64,000 nt of DNA from Mycolicibacterium aichiense (GTDB lineage Bacteria; Actinomycetota; Actinomycetes; Mycobacteriales; Mycobacteriaceae), in assembly GCF_010726245.1 (NCBI RefSeq), contig NZ_AP022561.1, positions 2,852,001 to 2,916,000 of the forward strand, in the 5' to 3' direction. The notes beneath the pieces were generated by a model. It had not been told where the DNA came from and ran no database searches. It saw only the letters and a program-made list of their open reading frames with translations. A program made the translations under genes and the position numbers. How positions within the stretch are numbered: position 1 is the stretch's first letter; each line of letters starts with the position of its first letter. Of the stretch, positions 43,609 through 52,225 are shown piece after piece.

Positions 43609-45287
43609 GGCCACGTCGACCAGACGGGGCCGTCGGAGGTCACGGCTTGGCCGTAGCGGTTCTGCGCAAGAAGCCGATAGCGCGCCAGGATCGGTGAGCC
43701 GTCGGGATCCATCTGCAGTGGCGGCAGCGCCCCGAGCGTCGTCTGTGTCAGGGCGTCGACCGAATAGCCGCCGGCGGCCAGGGCTTCCTCGTCGAACGTC
43801 TCGACGGGGACCGTCACCGTGGCCGACGCTTCCCAGCCGCCGGCTTCGCCCCGCGGCTGACTGGCGAAAGTTCCACGTGCGCAGTGGTATTCGATGAGCT
43901 CACTGAGCAGTTCGTCGTTCTCCCATTCCCAGGCCACCGAGAAGGCACCGGCCAGCATGCGCGCCGACACCTGAGAGGCCCACCGCCATCGTGCGTCCGC
44001 ATCGGTCATGGCGTAGCGCACCGAGTCGACCGCGAGCGCTGCCGGAATCTTGAGTTCGGCGGCCTTCTCCAGCTTGGCCAGCGCACTGCGGTGGCGGTCG
44101 CTCCCGGAGTCGAACCGCGTGACTCCGTGGGAGGCGACCTGGCGCTCCTTGTGCGCCTGCCAGCTATCCGAGGGATCGCCGATCCCGTCGAAGTTCAGAT
44201 CGGCCAACGCGTCGGCCCGCCAGATCGAACCGAGGTGGTCGTCGAGCCGCGCATACTGCAGCCAACTCGATCGCGGCCAGCCGTCGAGGAACCGTCGTGC
44301 CTCCGCCACCTGTTCGACAGCCTCATCGAACCGGCCGCGGAACACCGATATCCAGCTGCGCTGCAACAGAATGCGGTGGACGAACAGCGGACGGCCCAAC
44401 TCGCGCCACTGCGTCTCGGCGTGGCCCCAGGATTCGTCGGCCTCTTTGAGCCAGCCGACACCGAGCCGGGTCAGCCCGAAATACAGCCAGCAGCGGGCGA
44501 CATCGTGAGCGCGGGAATGCTCGGCGATCACCGGGTAGGCCGACCCGACGAGACGTTCGGTGGATTCATGGTCGCCGCGCATCCACATGGCCGCGGCGGT
44601 CTCCAGTTCGGCTCTGGCCCAATACAGTTTCCACTCGCGGCGCTGCGCACGGGCACCGGCCCGACGCAACCACTGCTCCCCTTCGTCGACCCTGCCGGTC
44701 TCCACGCAGAACCGGCCGTACGCCAGCCCGGCGGCGACCAACAGCTGGTCGGCGTCGTCAGTGCCGTCGGCCAGCTCGTCGATGACCGGAATGATGTCCT
44801 GCCACAACTGCGCTGCCGGCACATGCAGGTCGTCGTCGCACAGCGCGGTTGCGCACAGCACCCCGGCCAACGTCGCGAGATGGCGCTGCTCGGGATCGAG
44901 GTCGGCGAACCGCTGCCCGCTGTCGTCGTCGCGCAGTCCGGTGAGCTCGGCCGCGGCGTGTTCGTGTTCCCCGGCTGCTGCCGCCAGACCGGTGCGCAGG
45001 AAACGTGCTCGCAGGGTGTAGCGCGCGACCATCCGGTCGGTGCCTGCCCCGCGGGCGGGGTAGGCGGCGAGGCAGTCGGTCATGCGCTTGAGGCATTCCC
45101 GCGTGCCGTCGTAAGCCGTTCGGGTGAGATAGATTTCGCCGAGCTGGGCGAAGGCCTCAAGTGCGAGGTCGTCGCGGTCCTCGCTCTCGATCTGCGGCAT
45201 CAGCGACAGCAGGAGGTCCTTGGCCTTCTCCTCCTGAGCGGCGAGGGCGAGCTGGCGAGCCCGTTGCAGATCGCCGGTGATGGACAC
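43605..45287 (-). CDS. TPR-like repeat protein coupled to the CHAT protease
   Basis: The 560-residue protein is built of helical hairpins of TPR type over about residues 5-400, for example ALEAFAQLGEIYLTR and AARWLYFGLTRLG-like units with a spacing near 34-40 residues. A C-terminal part (about 430-560) is beta-rich and may be a separate domain. TPR arrays bind proteins, so this is a likely sensor or regulator of the protease. The GTG is set by TATGAT 6 nt upstream; the frame is open further but not conserved-looking. Confidence 0.78.
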   Translation of the reverse strand: MSITGDLQRARQLALAAQEEKAKDLLLSLMPQIESEDRDDLALEAFAQLGEIYLTRTAYDGTRECLKRMTDCLAAYPARGAGTDRMVARYTLRARFLRTGLAAAAGEHEHAAAELTGLRDDDSGQRFADLDPEQRHLATLAGVLCATALCDDDLHVPAAQLWQDIIPVIDELADGTDDADQLLVAAGLAYGRFCVETGRVDEGEQWLRRAGARAQRREWKLYWARAELETAAAMWMRGDHESTERLVGSAYPVIAEHSRAHDVARCWLYFGLTRLGVGWLKEADESWGHAETQWRELGRPLFVHRILLQRSWISVFRGRFDEAVEQVAEARRFLDGWPRSSWLQYARLDDHLGSIWRADALADLNFDGIGDPSDSWQAHKERQVASHGVTRFDSGSDRHRSALAKLEKAAELKIPAALAVDSVRYAMTDADARWRWASQVSARMLAGAFSVAWEWENDELLSELIEYHCARGTFASQPRGEAGGWEASATVTVPVETFDEEALAAGGYSVDALTQTTLGALPPLQMDPDGSPILARYRLLAQNRYGQAVTSDGPVWSTWP

Positions 45288-45293
45288 GGCTGG

Positions 45294-45299
45294 ATCATA
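45294..45299 (-). promoter_or_regulatory. Putative -10 box of TPR-CHAT operon
   Basis: TATGAT on the minus strand, a good TANNNT match, is followed by 6 nt and the GTG start. It predicts a leaderless mRNA for the TPR-CHAT pair. Confidence 0.6.
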
Positions 45300-45333
45300 A
45301 GTCGGCCACCGCCGCCGATACGGATAACGGCGA

Positions 45334-45364
45334 GACGGCGGACGTGCTCGGCACGTCCGCCGTC
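45334..45364 (-). terminator. Hairpin terminator after lpqH
   Basis: A perfect 14-bp stem with a 3-nt loop (GACGGCGGACGTGC on the left arm) lies 23 bp after the lpqH stop and upstream of the TPR gene promoter. It should stop lpqH transcripts from running into the TPR-CHAT operon. Confidence 0.8.
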
Positions 45365-45387
45365 CGTCGCCCGAACGGTTGGTCACG

Positions 45388-45885
45388 TCACTTGCAGGTG
45401 ACGGAGATTTCGAACTTCTTGCTGATCATGCCGGCCATCGGGTTCTTCATGTCGGCGCCGGCCGCCTCACCGGTGATGGTGTAGGTGCTGCCGTCCACCT
45501 TCACATCGGCAGAACCGGTCTTCATGCCCATGTTGTCGCTGACCGCGAGCGCGTTGCCGTCGACGACCATCCCGAGAGACTGCACGGTCGGCGGCTGGCC
45601 GTCTTTCATGACCACACCGAGCCCTTGCTGACCGCCCACCGCGCCGCTGGCGATGTTGATCGTGCCGCCCTGCTTCACGCATGTCACGGAGTTCAGGTCC
45701 AGGCCCTGGAGGTCATTCCCCTCGACCTTCACCGACGTCTTCCCGCTGGAGGCCACCGAGACACTGGTGGGCGCGGCGCCCGTCGCCGAGCTGGAGCCCT
45801 TGCTGCTGCTGTTGTTGTCGGAGCAAGCCATGAGCAGCATGCTGCAGCCGAGCACGCCGACACCGACCGCGAGGATTCGCTTCAC
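45388..45885 (-). CDS. lpqH: LpqH-family (19-kDa antigen-like) lipoprotein
   Basis: The 165-residue lipoprotein has a signal peptide with lipobox LMAC, a Ser/Thr-rich linker and a C-terminal domain with two cysteines (VTCVKQGG, ISVTCK) and TITGEAAGADMKNPM, matching the 19-kDa antigen family. LpqH is a surface TLR2 ligand in M. tuberculosis; paralogues exist, so orthology is not certain. The start is GTG with AGGGAA upstream. Confidence 0.85.
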   Translation of the reverse strand: MKRILAVGVGVLGCSMLLMACSDNNSSSKGSSSATGAAPTSVSVASSGKTSVKVEGNDLQGLDLNSVTCVKQGGTINIASGAVGGQQGLGVVMKDGQPPTVQSLGMVVDGNALAVSDNMGMKTGSADVKVDGSTYTITGEAAGADMKNPMAGMISKKFEISVTCK

Positions 45886-45978
45886 CTGTGTTCCCTTCGT
45901 TCGCGCGGCGCCTCGGTGGCGCCGTCACGAGGGAAGTACAACTGGGGCTCGCGGCTACCGATCCCAAACTTCTCCCGC

Positions 45979-46035
45979 CGAGATCGACGCCAGCGTGCCC
46001 GCCTCCCGCACTTTCGCGCGCCAGCGTCGATCTCG
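45979..46035 (+). repeat. 57-bp imperfect palindromic repeat, copy 1
   Basis: This unit begins CGAGATCGACG and ends GCGTCGATCTCG, forming a 12-bp perfect terminal stem with further partial pairing inside. The second copy after the DUF559 gene has the same length and the same orientation, with 44 of 57 positions equal. A shared core CGCACTTTCGC is fully conserved. It lies between lpqH and the DUF559 gene. Confidence 0.8.
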
Positions 46036-46069
46036 ATGGATTGTCGGTGGCATACGCCAGCATGCGGGG

Positions 46070-46927
46070 ATGAATCGCGTGTTCATCGGTAGTGAAGCGC
46101 TCGCCGCCGAGCAGCTGACCGAGCACGAGTTACGCCGCTGGTACCGGCCCATCTATCGCGATGTTTACGTCGCGGCGTCCGTCGACCCGTCATTGGCCGA
46201 TCGGACCTGGGCGGCGTGGTTGTGGTCCAGGCGACGGGCCGTGATATCGGGTGTGGCGGCCGCCGCGTTGCACGGCTCGCAGTGGGTCGACGTCCACGAG
46301 CCGATCGAATTGATCGGCCGCAACTCCCGCCCGCACGACGGGCTGATCGTCCGAAACGAAACACTCAGAGCCGGCGAGGTTGGGCAGGTCTCAGGTCTGC
46401 CGGTGACCACCCCGGTGCGAACCGCATTCGATCTTGGTCGTCACCTGCCCGCCGAGACGGCGATTGCCCGCCTTGACGCGCTCAAGTGGGCCACCTTCTT
46501 CTCGATCGACGACGTCGTGCAGCTGGCGCGCGCGCACCCGGGCGCACGCGGCCTGCGGCAGCTCACAGCGATTCTTCCGCTCGTCGATGGCGGAGCGGCG
46601 TCCCCCAAGGAGACCTGGCTACGAATGCTGTTGATCGATGCGGGTTTTCCGCCGCCGACCACACAGATACCCGTCACGGATGGCTGGCGGATACTGGCCG
46701 TCCTCGATATGGGTTGGGACGACATCAAAGTGGCCGTCGAGTACGACGGCGATCATCACCGGACGAACCGAGCCCAATACGTCAAGGACCAACGCCGGAT
46801 ACGCAGACTCGAACAGCTGGGTTGGATCGTCATCCGGGTGATCGCAGAGGACCGCCCTGAGGATGTCGTCCGGCAGGTGCGCGAGGCAATCCGGCGTCGA
46901 ACGTCACCGAGATCGACGGTGGCGTGA
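46070..46927 (+). CDS. DUF559-domain endonuclease-like protein
   Basis: The 285-residue protein has an N-terminal helix-turn-helix-like part (LTEHELRRWYRPIYRDVYV) seen in AbiEi-type proteins and a C-terminal DUF559 domain of the Vsr-like PD-(D/E)XK fold: KVAVEYDGDHHRTNRAQY carries the acidic pair, followed by DQRRIRRLEQLGWIVIRV. Members are multi-copy in mycobacteria, and a nuclease role is inferred. The last 20 bases of the gene lie inside the downstream copy of the 57-bp repeat. Confidence 0.78.
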   Translation: MNRVFIGSEALAAEQLTEHELRRWYRPIYRDVYVAASVDPSLADRTWAAWLWSRRRAVISGVAAAALHGSQWVDVHEPIELIGRNSRPHDGLIVRNETLRAGEVGQVSGLPVTTPVRTAFDLGRHLPAETAIARLDALKWATFFSIDDVVQLARAHPGARGLRQLTAILPLVDGGAASPKETWLRMLLIDAGFPPPTTQIPVTDGWRILAVLDMGWDDIKVAVEYDGDHHRTNRAQYVKDQRRIRRLEQLGWIVIRVIAEDRPEDVVRQVREAIRRRTSPRSTVA

Positions 46928-46964
46928 GGGTTACTCGCACTTTCGCACGCTGGCGTCGATCTCG
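46908..46964 (+). repeat. 57-bp imperfect palindromic repeat, copy 2
   Basis: This copy has the same ends (CGAGATCGACG ... GCGTCGATCTCG) and length as copy 1, 929 bp downstream, in the same orientation. Its left arm encodes the end of the DUF559 protein and its hairpin may double as a terminator between that gene and the convergent amidohydrolase gene. Confidence 0.8.
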
Positions 46965-46974
46965 ATGACGTGGC

Positions 46975-48237
46975 TTAGGTCTGCGCGAGCTGCTTCTCGG
47001 CGAAGCGGGCGGCCCACTCCGCTCGCGACCGGATGGACACATCGACGTCAGCGCCCTTGGCGCGCAGGCTCTTCACCGTCGCCTCGTCCCTTGTGGTGCG
47101 CGCGAACGGATCCCAGCTGAAGAACCGGCAGGAGTTCTCCCAGGTGATCTTGTTGATGTCGGAATCCGACGCGCCCGCCGCATTCAGCTCGGCCAGCACC
47201 TGCTCGGGTGCGTCCGGCCAGAAGCAATCCGAATGCGGGTAGTCGCACTCCCAGGCGATGATGTCGATGCCGATCTCGTGCCGCAGTTTCAGCGACGTCT
47301 TGTCGGTGACGTAGCAGGCCAGCGAGTGGTCCCGGAACACCTCACTGGGCAGCTGAGAGCCGAAGTCGCGGCGAAGCCACTTCTGGTTGGTGTAGTGCCG
47401 GTCGCTGCGATCCAGGTAGAACGGAATCCAGCCGATACCACCCTCGGAGAACGCGAACTTCAGATCCGGGTAGTTGCGCATCGCCGGTCCCCACAACAGA
47501 TCCTGGGCACACATCGCCGATACCTGGGTGGCCAGGATGATCATGTTGTCGATCGGAGCGTTGGGCGCCATGCTGATCGCCCCGAATCCGGTGCCGATGT
47601 GCAGGCACATCACCACGTTCTCCTCGGACAGCGTCCGGAAGACCGGACCCCAGTAGTCCTCGTCGTGGTAGCTGGGCAGGCCCTCCAGGTGCGGCAGCTC
47701 GGGCATGGTGACGGCCCGGCAGCCCTTGGCCGCGACGCGGCGAATCTCGTTGCACATCCCTTCCGGCGTCCACGTCGGCAGGATCGCGATCGGGATGAAG
47801 CGGTCCGGGTACGTCCCGGCCCACTCGTCGATGTGCCAGTCGTTATAAGCCGACACCATCACCAACGTGACGTCTTCACGAGTCATGTTGAGGTGCCGGG
47901 CGGAGAAACCGGTGAAGGTCGGGAAGCACATCGAGGCGAGGATGCCGTTGCGGTTCATGTCGCGCACCCGCTCGTGGACGTCGTAGACGCCGGGGCGCAT
48001 CTCGGCGAAGCCCGCCGGGTCGCGGCCCCACTCCTCGGCCGGCCACGAGACGACGGCGTTCAGGCCGCTGACACCCTGCGGGCGGCCCTGGTACATCCAC
48101 TGGTCCACGCCTTTGTCGTCGGTGACGACGATCGGGGCCTCGGGCTTGTACTTGGCCGGAACATGATTGAGAAACATGTCGGGGGGCTCCACGACGTGAT
48201 CGTCAATGCTCACCAGGATGAGGTCGTCGACATTCAT
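46975..48237 (-). CDS. Amidohydrolase-family metal-dependent hydrolase
   Basis: The 420-residue protein is an amidohydrolase-2 type TIM barrel: ISDDHVVE-like N-terminal motif (SIDDHVVEPPDMF), a histidine in CLHIGTGFG, and WECDYPHSD near the C-terminal end as metal or catalytic region. Family members decarboxylate or hydrolyse aromatic or cyclic acids. The AraC-type regulator starts only 25 bp away on the other strand and probably controls it. The start at MNVDDLIL is set by the divergent gene and by the motif position. Confidence 0.83.
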   Translation of the reverse strand: MNVDDLILVSIDDHVVEPPDMFLNHVPAKYKPEAPIVVTDDKGVDQWMYQGRPQGVSGLNAVVSWPAEEWGRDPAGFAEMRPGVYDVHERVRDMNRNGILASMCFPTFTGFSARHLNMTREDVTLVMVSAYNDWHIDEWAGTYPDRFIPIAILPTWTPEGMCNEIRRVAAKGCRAVTMPELPHLEGLPSYHDEDYWGPVFRTLSEENVVMCLHIGTGFGAISMAPNAPIDNMIILATQVSAMCAQDLLWGPAMRNYPDLKFAFSEGGIGWIPFYLDRSDRHYTNQKWLRRDFGSQLPSEVFRDHSLACYVTDKTSLKLRHEIGIDIIAWECDYPHSDCFWPDAPEQVLAELNAAGASDSDINKITWENSCRFFSWDPFARTTRDEATVKSLRAKGADVDVSIRSRAEWAARFAEKQLAQT

Positions 48238-48262
48238 GGCCTCAGTTGTACCCTCGATAATC

Positions 48263-49150
48263 ATGACCGTCTCCGCACATTCGGCCAGACACTTGGCCGG
48301 AACGGCCAACAATGGACTGAGCGCCGGACCGGCCAAATCCAGACCGGAGCCTCGACCGGCCACTATCGGCCAGGTCGAGCTGCGCCGTGGTGGACGCGTT
48401 CTGGCCGGCAGCTATCTGTACGAGGGCGAGCTACTGGTCACCGGCTGGCATTTCCACGACGTGCATCAGATCGAATATGCGATCGGCGGGGTGGTCGAGG
48501 TCGAGACCGCGTCGGCGCACTATTTGCTGCCACCCCAGCAGGCCGCCTGGATTCCGGCCGGGCTGGAGCATCAGGCCACCATGAATCCCGCCGTCAAGAC
48601 TCTGGCGGTGATGTTCGACCCGGCACTGATTCCGAGCGCCGGTAACCGTGCCCGGATCTTGGCGGTCTCCCCACTGATCCGGGAGATGATGCTCTACGCC
48701 CTGCGCTGGCCCATCTACCGCGACGCCGGCGACGACACGTCCGACGGGTTTTTCCGCACACTGGCCAATCTGGTGGCCGAGGCGCTGGATCACGAAGCGC
48801 CGCTGAGCCTTCCGAGCTCCCACGATCCGGTGGTCGCCGCCGCGATGGCCTACACCAAGGAGCACCTGCAGTCGGTGACGCTCGCCGACGTCTGCCGCGC
48901 GGTGGCCGTGTCGGAGCGAACGCTACGCAGGCAGTTCCATAGCGAGGCGCAGATGCCTTGGCGCACTTACCTTTTGCACGCCAGGATGCTGCGGGCAATG
49001 GCTTTGTTGGCCGCCCCCGCCCAGAGCGTGCAGCAAACCGCCACCGCGGTGGGCTTCGACAGCGTCGGGTCGTTCACCAGGGCCTTCAGCCAGTTCTGCG
49101 GGGAAACCCCGTCGTCATACCGACGACGGGTCACCAGCACCGGTATGTGA
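48263..49150 (+). CDS. AraC-family transcriptional regulator
   Basis: The 295-residue protein has an N-terminal cupin sensor domain (about residues 40-130, HFHDVHQIEYAIGG) and a C-terminal AraC DNA-binding domain with two helix-turn-helix units: LADVCRAVAVSERTLRRQF and VGFDSVGSFTRAFSQFCG. Its divergent position suggests that it switches on the amidohydrolase gene in response to the substrate. The start follows TACCCT by 8 nt. Confidence 0.9.
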   Translation: MTVSAHSARHLAGTANNGLSAGPAKSRPEPRPATIGQVELRRGGRVLAGSYLYEGELLVTGWHFHDVHQIEYAIGGVVEVETASAHYLLPPQQAAWIPAGLEHQATMNPAVKTLAVMFDPALIPSAGNRARILAVSPLIREMMLYALRWPIYRDAGDDTSDGFFRTLANLVAEALDHEAPLSLPSSHDPVVAAAMAYTKEHLQSVTLADVCRAVAVSERTLRRQFHSEAQMPWRTYLLHARMLRAMALLAAPAQSVQQTATAVGFDSVGSFTRAFSQFCGETPSSYRRRVTSTGM

Positions 49151-49353
49151 GGTGGGCGCGCGCCGCTCGTGCCAGCGCAGGCGCAGCAACAGCAGGCCGC
49201 GGTGCGCTTCGAACCCCAGCGACAACGGATGCCGCCAGGAGCCCGATCGTGTCCGCCGTGTTTGTGCCACACCACCACTGTGCCAGCCGATCGGCGCCGG
49301 CCGCCGCGACACACGTCGCAGTGTGCGGCTTGTCACCTGAAGTTCGTTGTCTG

Positions 49354-49980
49354 TCAAGAATCCTCGCCGGCACCGGTGATCGCGGCAACCAGCGGTTCGA
49401 CATCGCCGCCGACGGCCTCGCGAACCTCGCGGCCGGCCCGCTTGACCGACTCGTTGACGTCGCCCCGGGCCGCGGTCGCGGTGGCCCGCAGTTCCTCGAT
49501 GTTGCGGCCGAGTGCTGCCCGCACGTCATCGCCCTGGGTTGCGGCGGCTGCGACGGCGAACGCACCGTCGAGTGCGGACCCAGCGAGGGTGCCCTGCGCG
49601 GAGGCCACCGAACCGGCGACCTCACCGGCGTAGCCCAGGACGGCCACCGGCAAGGTGGCCTGATGACCGACGTAACTGACGACCGCGGCGCGCAACCGGC
49701 CGCGAGCGTCGTCGACCACATCCTGCACGCCGGTGCCGGTGCGTTCCCAGGCCGCGGCGATGGTCTCCCCGTCTTGGATGGCACCCGCGAAGGCAGCGGG
49801 GGCGTGCGCGATCGCGGTGGTGACATCTGTTGCGACATCGAGCAATTGGCTGCTCAGCGCCTGACCCGCGGCGATCTGCCGCTCGAGGACATGGCGGACG
49901 ACGATGGTGGTCCGCTCCTGTGGCTGCTCGGCGGCGGCCTGCACGGCGGCTGTTTCGGGCTCGGTCGTGGTCTCAGACAT
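49354..49980 (-). CDS. Alanine-rich helical protein, phasin/HbhA-like
   Basis: The 208-residue protein is rich in Ala, Glu and Val and should form long amphipathic helices throughout; no signal peptide or transmembrane helix is seen. The profile recalls phasins, apolipoprotein-like or HbhA-like proteins but no specific motif is present. The start at MSETTTEP is preferred to an earlier ATG four codons upstream. The roughly 200 bp between it and the AraC gene holds nothing I can support. Confidence 0.6.
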   Translation of the reverse strand: MSETTTEPETAAVQAAAEQPQERTTIVVRHVLERQIAAGQALSSQLLDVATDVTTAIAHAPAAFAGAIQDGETIAAAWERTGTGVQDVVDDARGRLRAAVVSYVGHQATLPVAVLGYAGEVAGSVASAQGTLAGSALDGAFAVAAAATQGDDVRAALGRNIEELRATATAARGDVNESVKRAGREVREAVGGDVEPLVAAITGAGEDS

Positions 49981-50198
49981 GCGGCCAGTCAACTAGTCCG
50001 GGCCGACCGGACGATATCGGCGACGTGACAGGCCGGGCTCCGGAAGGCAAAGAGACGGTGCGGCACGACCCCTGGCGGCTGCCAGCATGCCACCAGCTGT
50101 CACCCAGTTAGTTGCCAGTAAGTCGTCTTATTCTCAATTTCCGCGTCCCGGCGCCTGTGACGCTGCCTTGTTCGGGGACCTGCCGTGGAGGAACACAG

Positions 50199-50636
50199 AT
50201 GACCAAGCTTGTTCGGTTCGGACTCGGGGCACTCACGCTCGGTGCGATGTCACTCACGCTCGGATCCGGGGTGGCGCTGGCCGACGACTACGCCGGTCAG
50301 TCCTACTCCGACGCCTCCAAGGCGATCGGCGATGCCGGGCAGAAGGCTGTCATCGCGACATCCGTCGGCGATTCCACCGACCAGGGCGACTGTGTGGTGA
50401 CGCGGTCACAGAAGGCCGACTGGCTCAAGGGCGACAACTTCTCCCCCGTCACCGACACCGTGCTTCTCTACTTGAACTGCAACGCCAAGCTTGCCACCGC
50501 GGGCAAGCCCGGCAACTCGCTGGCGAGCCCGGAGGGCCAGGCGGAAAAGGCGGCCGAAGAGGAGCAGGCGGCCAAGGACGCCGCCGCCCAGCAGAGCCAA
50601 TCGAGCGAGCTGGCCACCCCCGGCGGTAACGGGTAG
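50199..50636 (+). CDS. Small secreted protein with PASTA-like region
   Basis: The 145-residue product has a signal peptide (MTKLVRFGLGALTLGAMSLT, cleavage near ALA-DD), a mature domain with YAGQSYSDASKAIGDAGQKA and two cysteines (DCVVTRS, LNCNAK), and a charged, low-complexity tail rich in Glu, Ala and Gln. The YxGxSYxDAxxAI pattern resembles PASTA domains that bind muropeptides, but this is inference. GGAGG precedes the ATG. Confidence 0.72.
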   Translation: MTKLVRFGLGALTLGAMSLTLGSGVALADDYAGQSYSDASKAIGDAGQKAVIATSVGDSTDQGDCVVTRSQKADWLKGDNFSPVTDTVLLYLNCNAKLATAGKPGNSLASPEGQAEKAAEEEQAAKDAAAQQSQSSELATPGGNG

Positions 50637-50687
50637 TTCCGCGCGCCAACTTGCCGGTGCCGGGTCCGGCGGCGAGGATCCGTGACA

Positions 50688-52157
50688 ATGGATCCCACAT
50701 TCGCCGCTGAGCTCGCCGACCTCGATGCCATCGGGCAGGCCGCGTTAGCCGCTTCCGGAGACGTGTCCGCCGCCGAGCTGCTCGACGCGGCGATCCTGCG
50801 ACTCGACGCGGCCCGCGGGCTCAACGCCGTCATCACCGACCTGTTCGAGCGGGGACGCGACCAGGCCGTCGCCCTCGACCGAAGCGGTGCGCTACGCGGC
50901 GGGACCGCCGGGCCGGTGGCCGGGGTTCCCTTCCTGCTCAAGGATCTTGGTGCCTCGCTGGCCGGCGCCCGCGAGGCGATGGGTTCGCGGGCATTGCGCG
51001 ACCACATCGCGCCGGAGACCGCGTGGATCGTGGAGCGTTATCTGGCCGCGGGACTGGTGGTGTTCGGCAAGACCAACACCCCGGAGTGGGGCAATCACTG
51101 CACCACCGAGCCGTCCCTGTTCGGCCGCACCGGCAATCCGTGGTCGCCGGACATCACCCCCGGTGGTTCCAGTGGCGGGTCTGCCTCGGCGGTGGCCGCC
51201 GGTGTCGTCCCGGCGGCCTCGGGCGGGGATGGCACCGGGTCGATCCGGGTGCCTGCGTCGTGCTGCGGCCTGGTCGGGCTCAAACCGCGACGTGCCCGCA
51301 CCTCGTTCGCGCCGTCCGGGCAGCTGCTGGAGGGATTGGCCGTCGAACACGCACTGACGCGCACGGTGCGCGACAGCGCCGCTCTCCTCGACGCGGTCAC
51401 CGGTGGCGCTCCCGGCGATCCGTACAACGCCGCACCGCCCGCCCAGGCCTATCTGCGCGCCATCGGTGAGCCGCCGCCGCGCCAGCGCATCCTGATCGCC
51501 ACGCACTCCCCTTTCCCGGCTCCGCCGACCGACCCGCTCGTCGCCGCCGCCGTCGAATCTGCCGGGCGCGCATTGGAATCGGCCGGTCACCACATCGAAC
51601 CGGGGGCGCCGTCGTTCGACCCCGATGTGGTCGCCGACGCGATCGCCGTGCTGCACAACGTCAGCAACGTGCAGCTGTACAACTTCGCGAAGGCCCATCT
51701 GAGCCGCGATCCCCGCGAGGACGAGTTCGAGCCCAGCAGCTGGGTGATGATGCGCGAGGGATTCACCACCGCCGGCGTCGACTACGCCGACGCGATCGAG
51801 GCCATCCACGCCCAGACCCGCCGGTTCGTCGCGGGAATGGGCGCCCACGACGTGTTACTGGTACCGACGTTGCTGGCACCGCCGCCGCACTACGGCATCC
51901 TGGATCAGCCGCGCGGCACCACCCGGGCTTTCTTCGACGTCGAGTTCGCGCACACCGGGTGGACCACCATGGCCAATGTGACCGGGTGGGCCGCGATCTC
52001 GTTACCGCTGGCGACCACCGAGGACGGACTACCCGTGGGTGTTCAGCTGATGGCTCGCGAAGAGACCGTGCTGCTGCAGCTGGCGGCCCAGTTCGAGCAG
52101 GCGGTCCCGTGGGCGCAGCGGCGCCCGGCAGGCTGGCTGGGCGGGCCCGCGGTCTGA
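50688..52157 (+). CDS. Amidase-signature hydrolase
   Basis: The 489-residue enzyme has the amidase-signature Ser-Ser-Lys set: lysine in LLKDLG (about residue 84), the GGSSGGSASAVAAG stretch and the nucleophilic serine in DGTGSIRVPAS. It hydrolyses an amide, perhaps aryl or fatty acyl; the substrate is unknown. GAGGA is 9 nt before the ATG; a GTG two codons earlier is too close to it. It is a single gene here. Confidence 0.9.
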   Translation: MDPTFAAELADLDAIGQAALAASGDVSAAELLDAAILRLDAARGLNAVITDLFERGRDQAVALDRSGALRGGTAGPVAGVPFLLKDLGASLAGAREAMGSRALRDHIAPETAWIVERYLAAGLVVFGKTNTPEWGNHCTTEPSLFGRTGNPWSPDITPGGSSGGSASAVAAGVVPAASGGDGTGSIRVPASCCGLVGLKPRRARTSFAPSGQLLEGLAVEHALTRTVRDSAALLDAVTGGAPGDPYNAAPPAQAYLRAIGEPPPRQRILIATHSPFPAPPTDPLVAAAVESAGRALESAGHHIEPGAPSFDPDVVADAIAVLHNVSNVQLYNFAKAHLSRDPREDEFEPSSWVMMREGFTTAGVDYADAIEAIHAQTRRFVAGMGAHDVLLVPTLLAPPPHYGILDQPRGTTRAFFDVEFAHTGWTTMANVTGWAAISLPLATTEDGLPVGVQLMAREETVLLQLAAQFEQAVPWAQRRPAGWLGGPAV

Positions 52158-52225
52158 GCGCCTTTGCTGTGCCCGTCCACCATTGCGTCGATCGGTGCAG
52201 CGGCCGCGGTCTCGCGTGAGACACT

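Noticed and set aside
39015..45287. Type III-E CRISPR (gRAMP/Craspase) or gasdermin operon as explanation of TPR-CHAT pair
   Set aside because: No CRISPR repeats, Cas-like protein or gasdermin-like protein was recognised in the window, and TPR and CHAT are separate proteins here.
49115..49357. Open frame of 80 residues on the minus strand downstream of the AraC gene
   Set aside because: It starts with TTG, has no ribosome binding site, overlaps the AraC gene end and has an Arg/Ser-heavy composition typical of a shadow frame.
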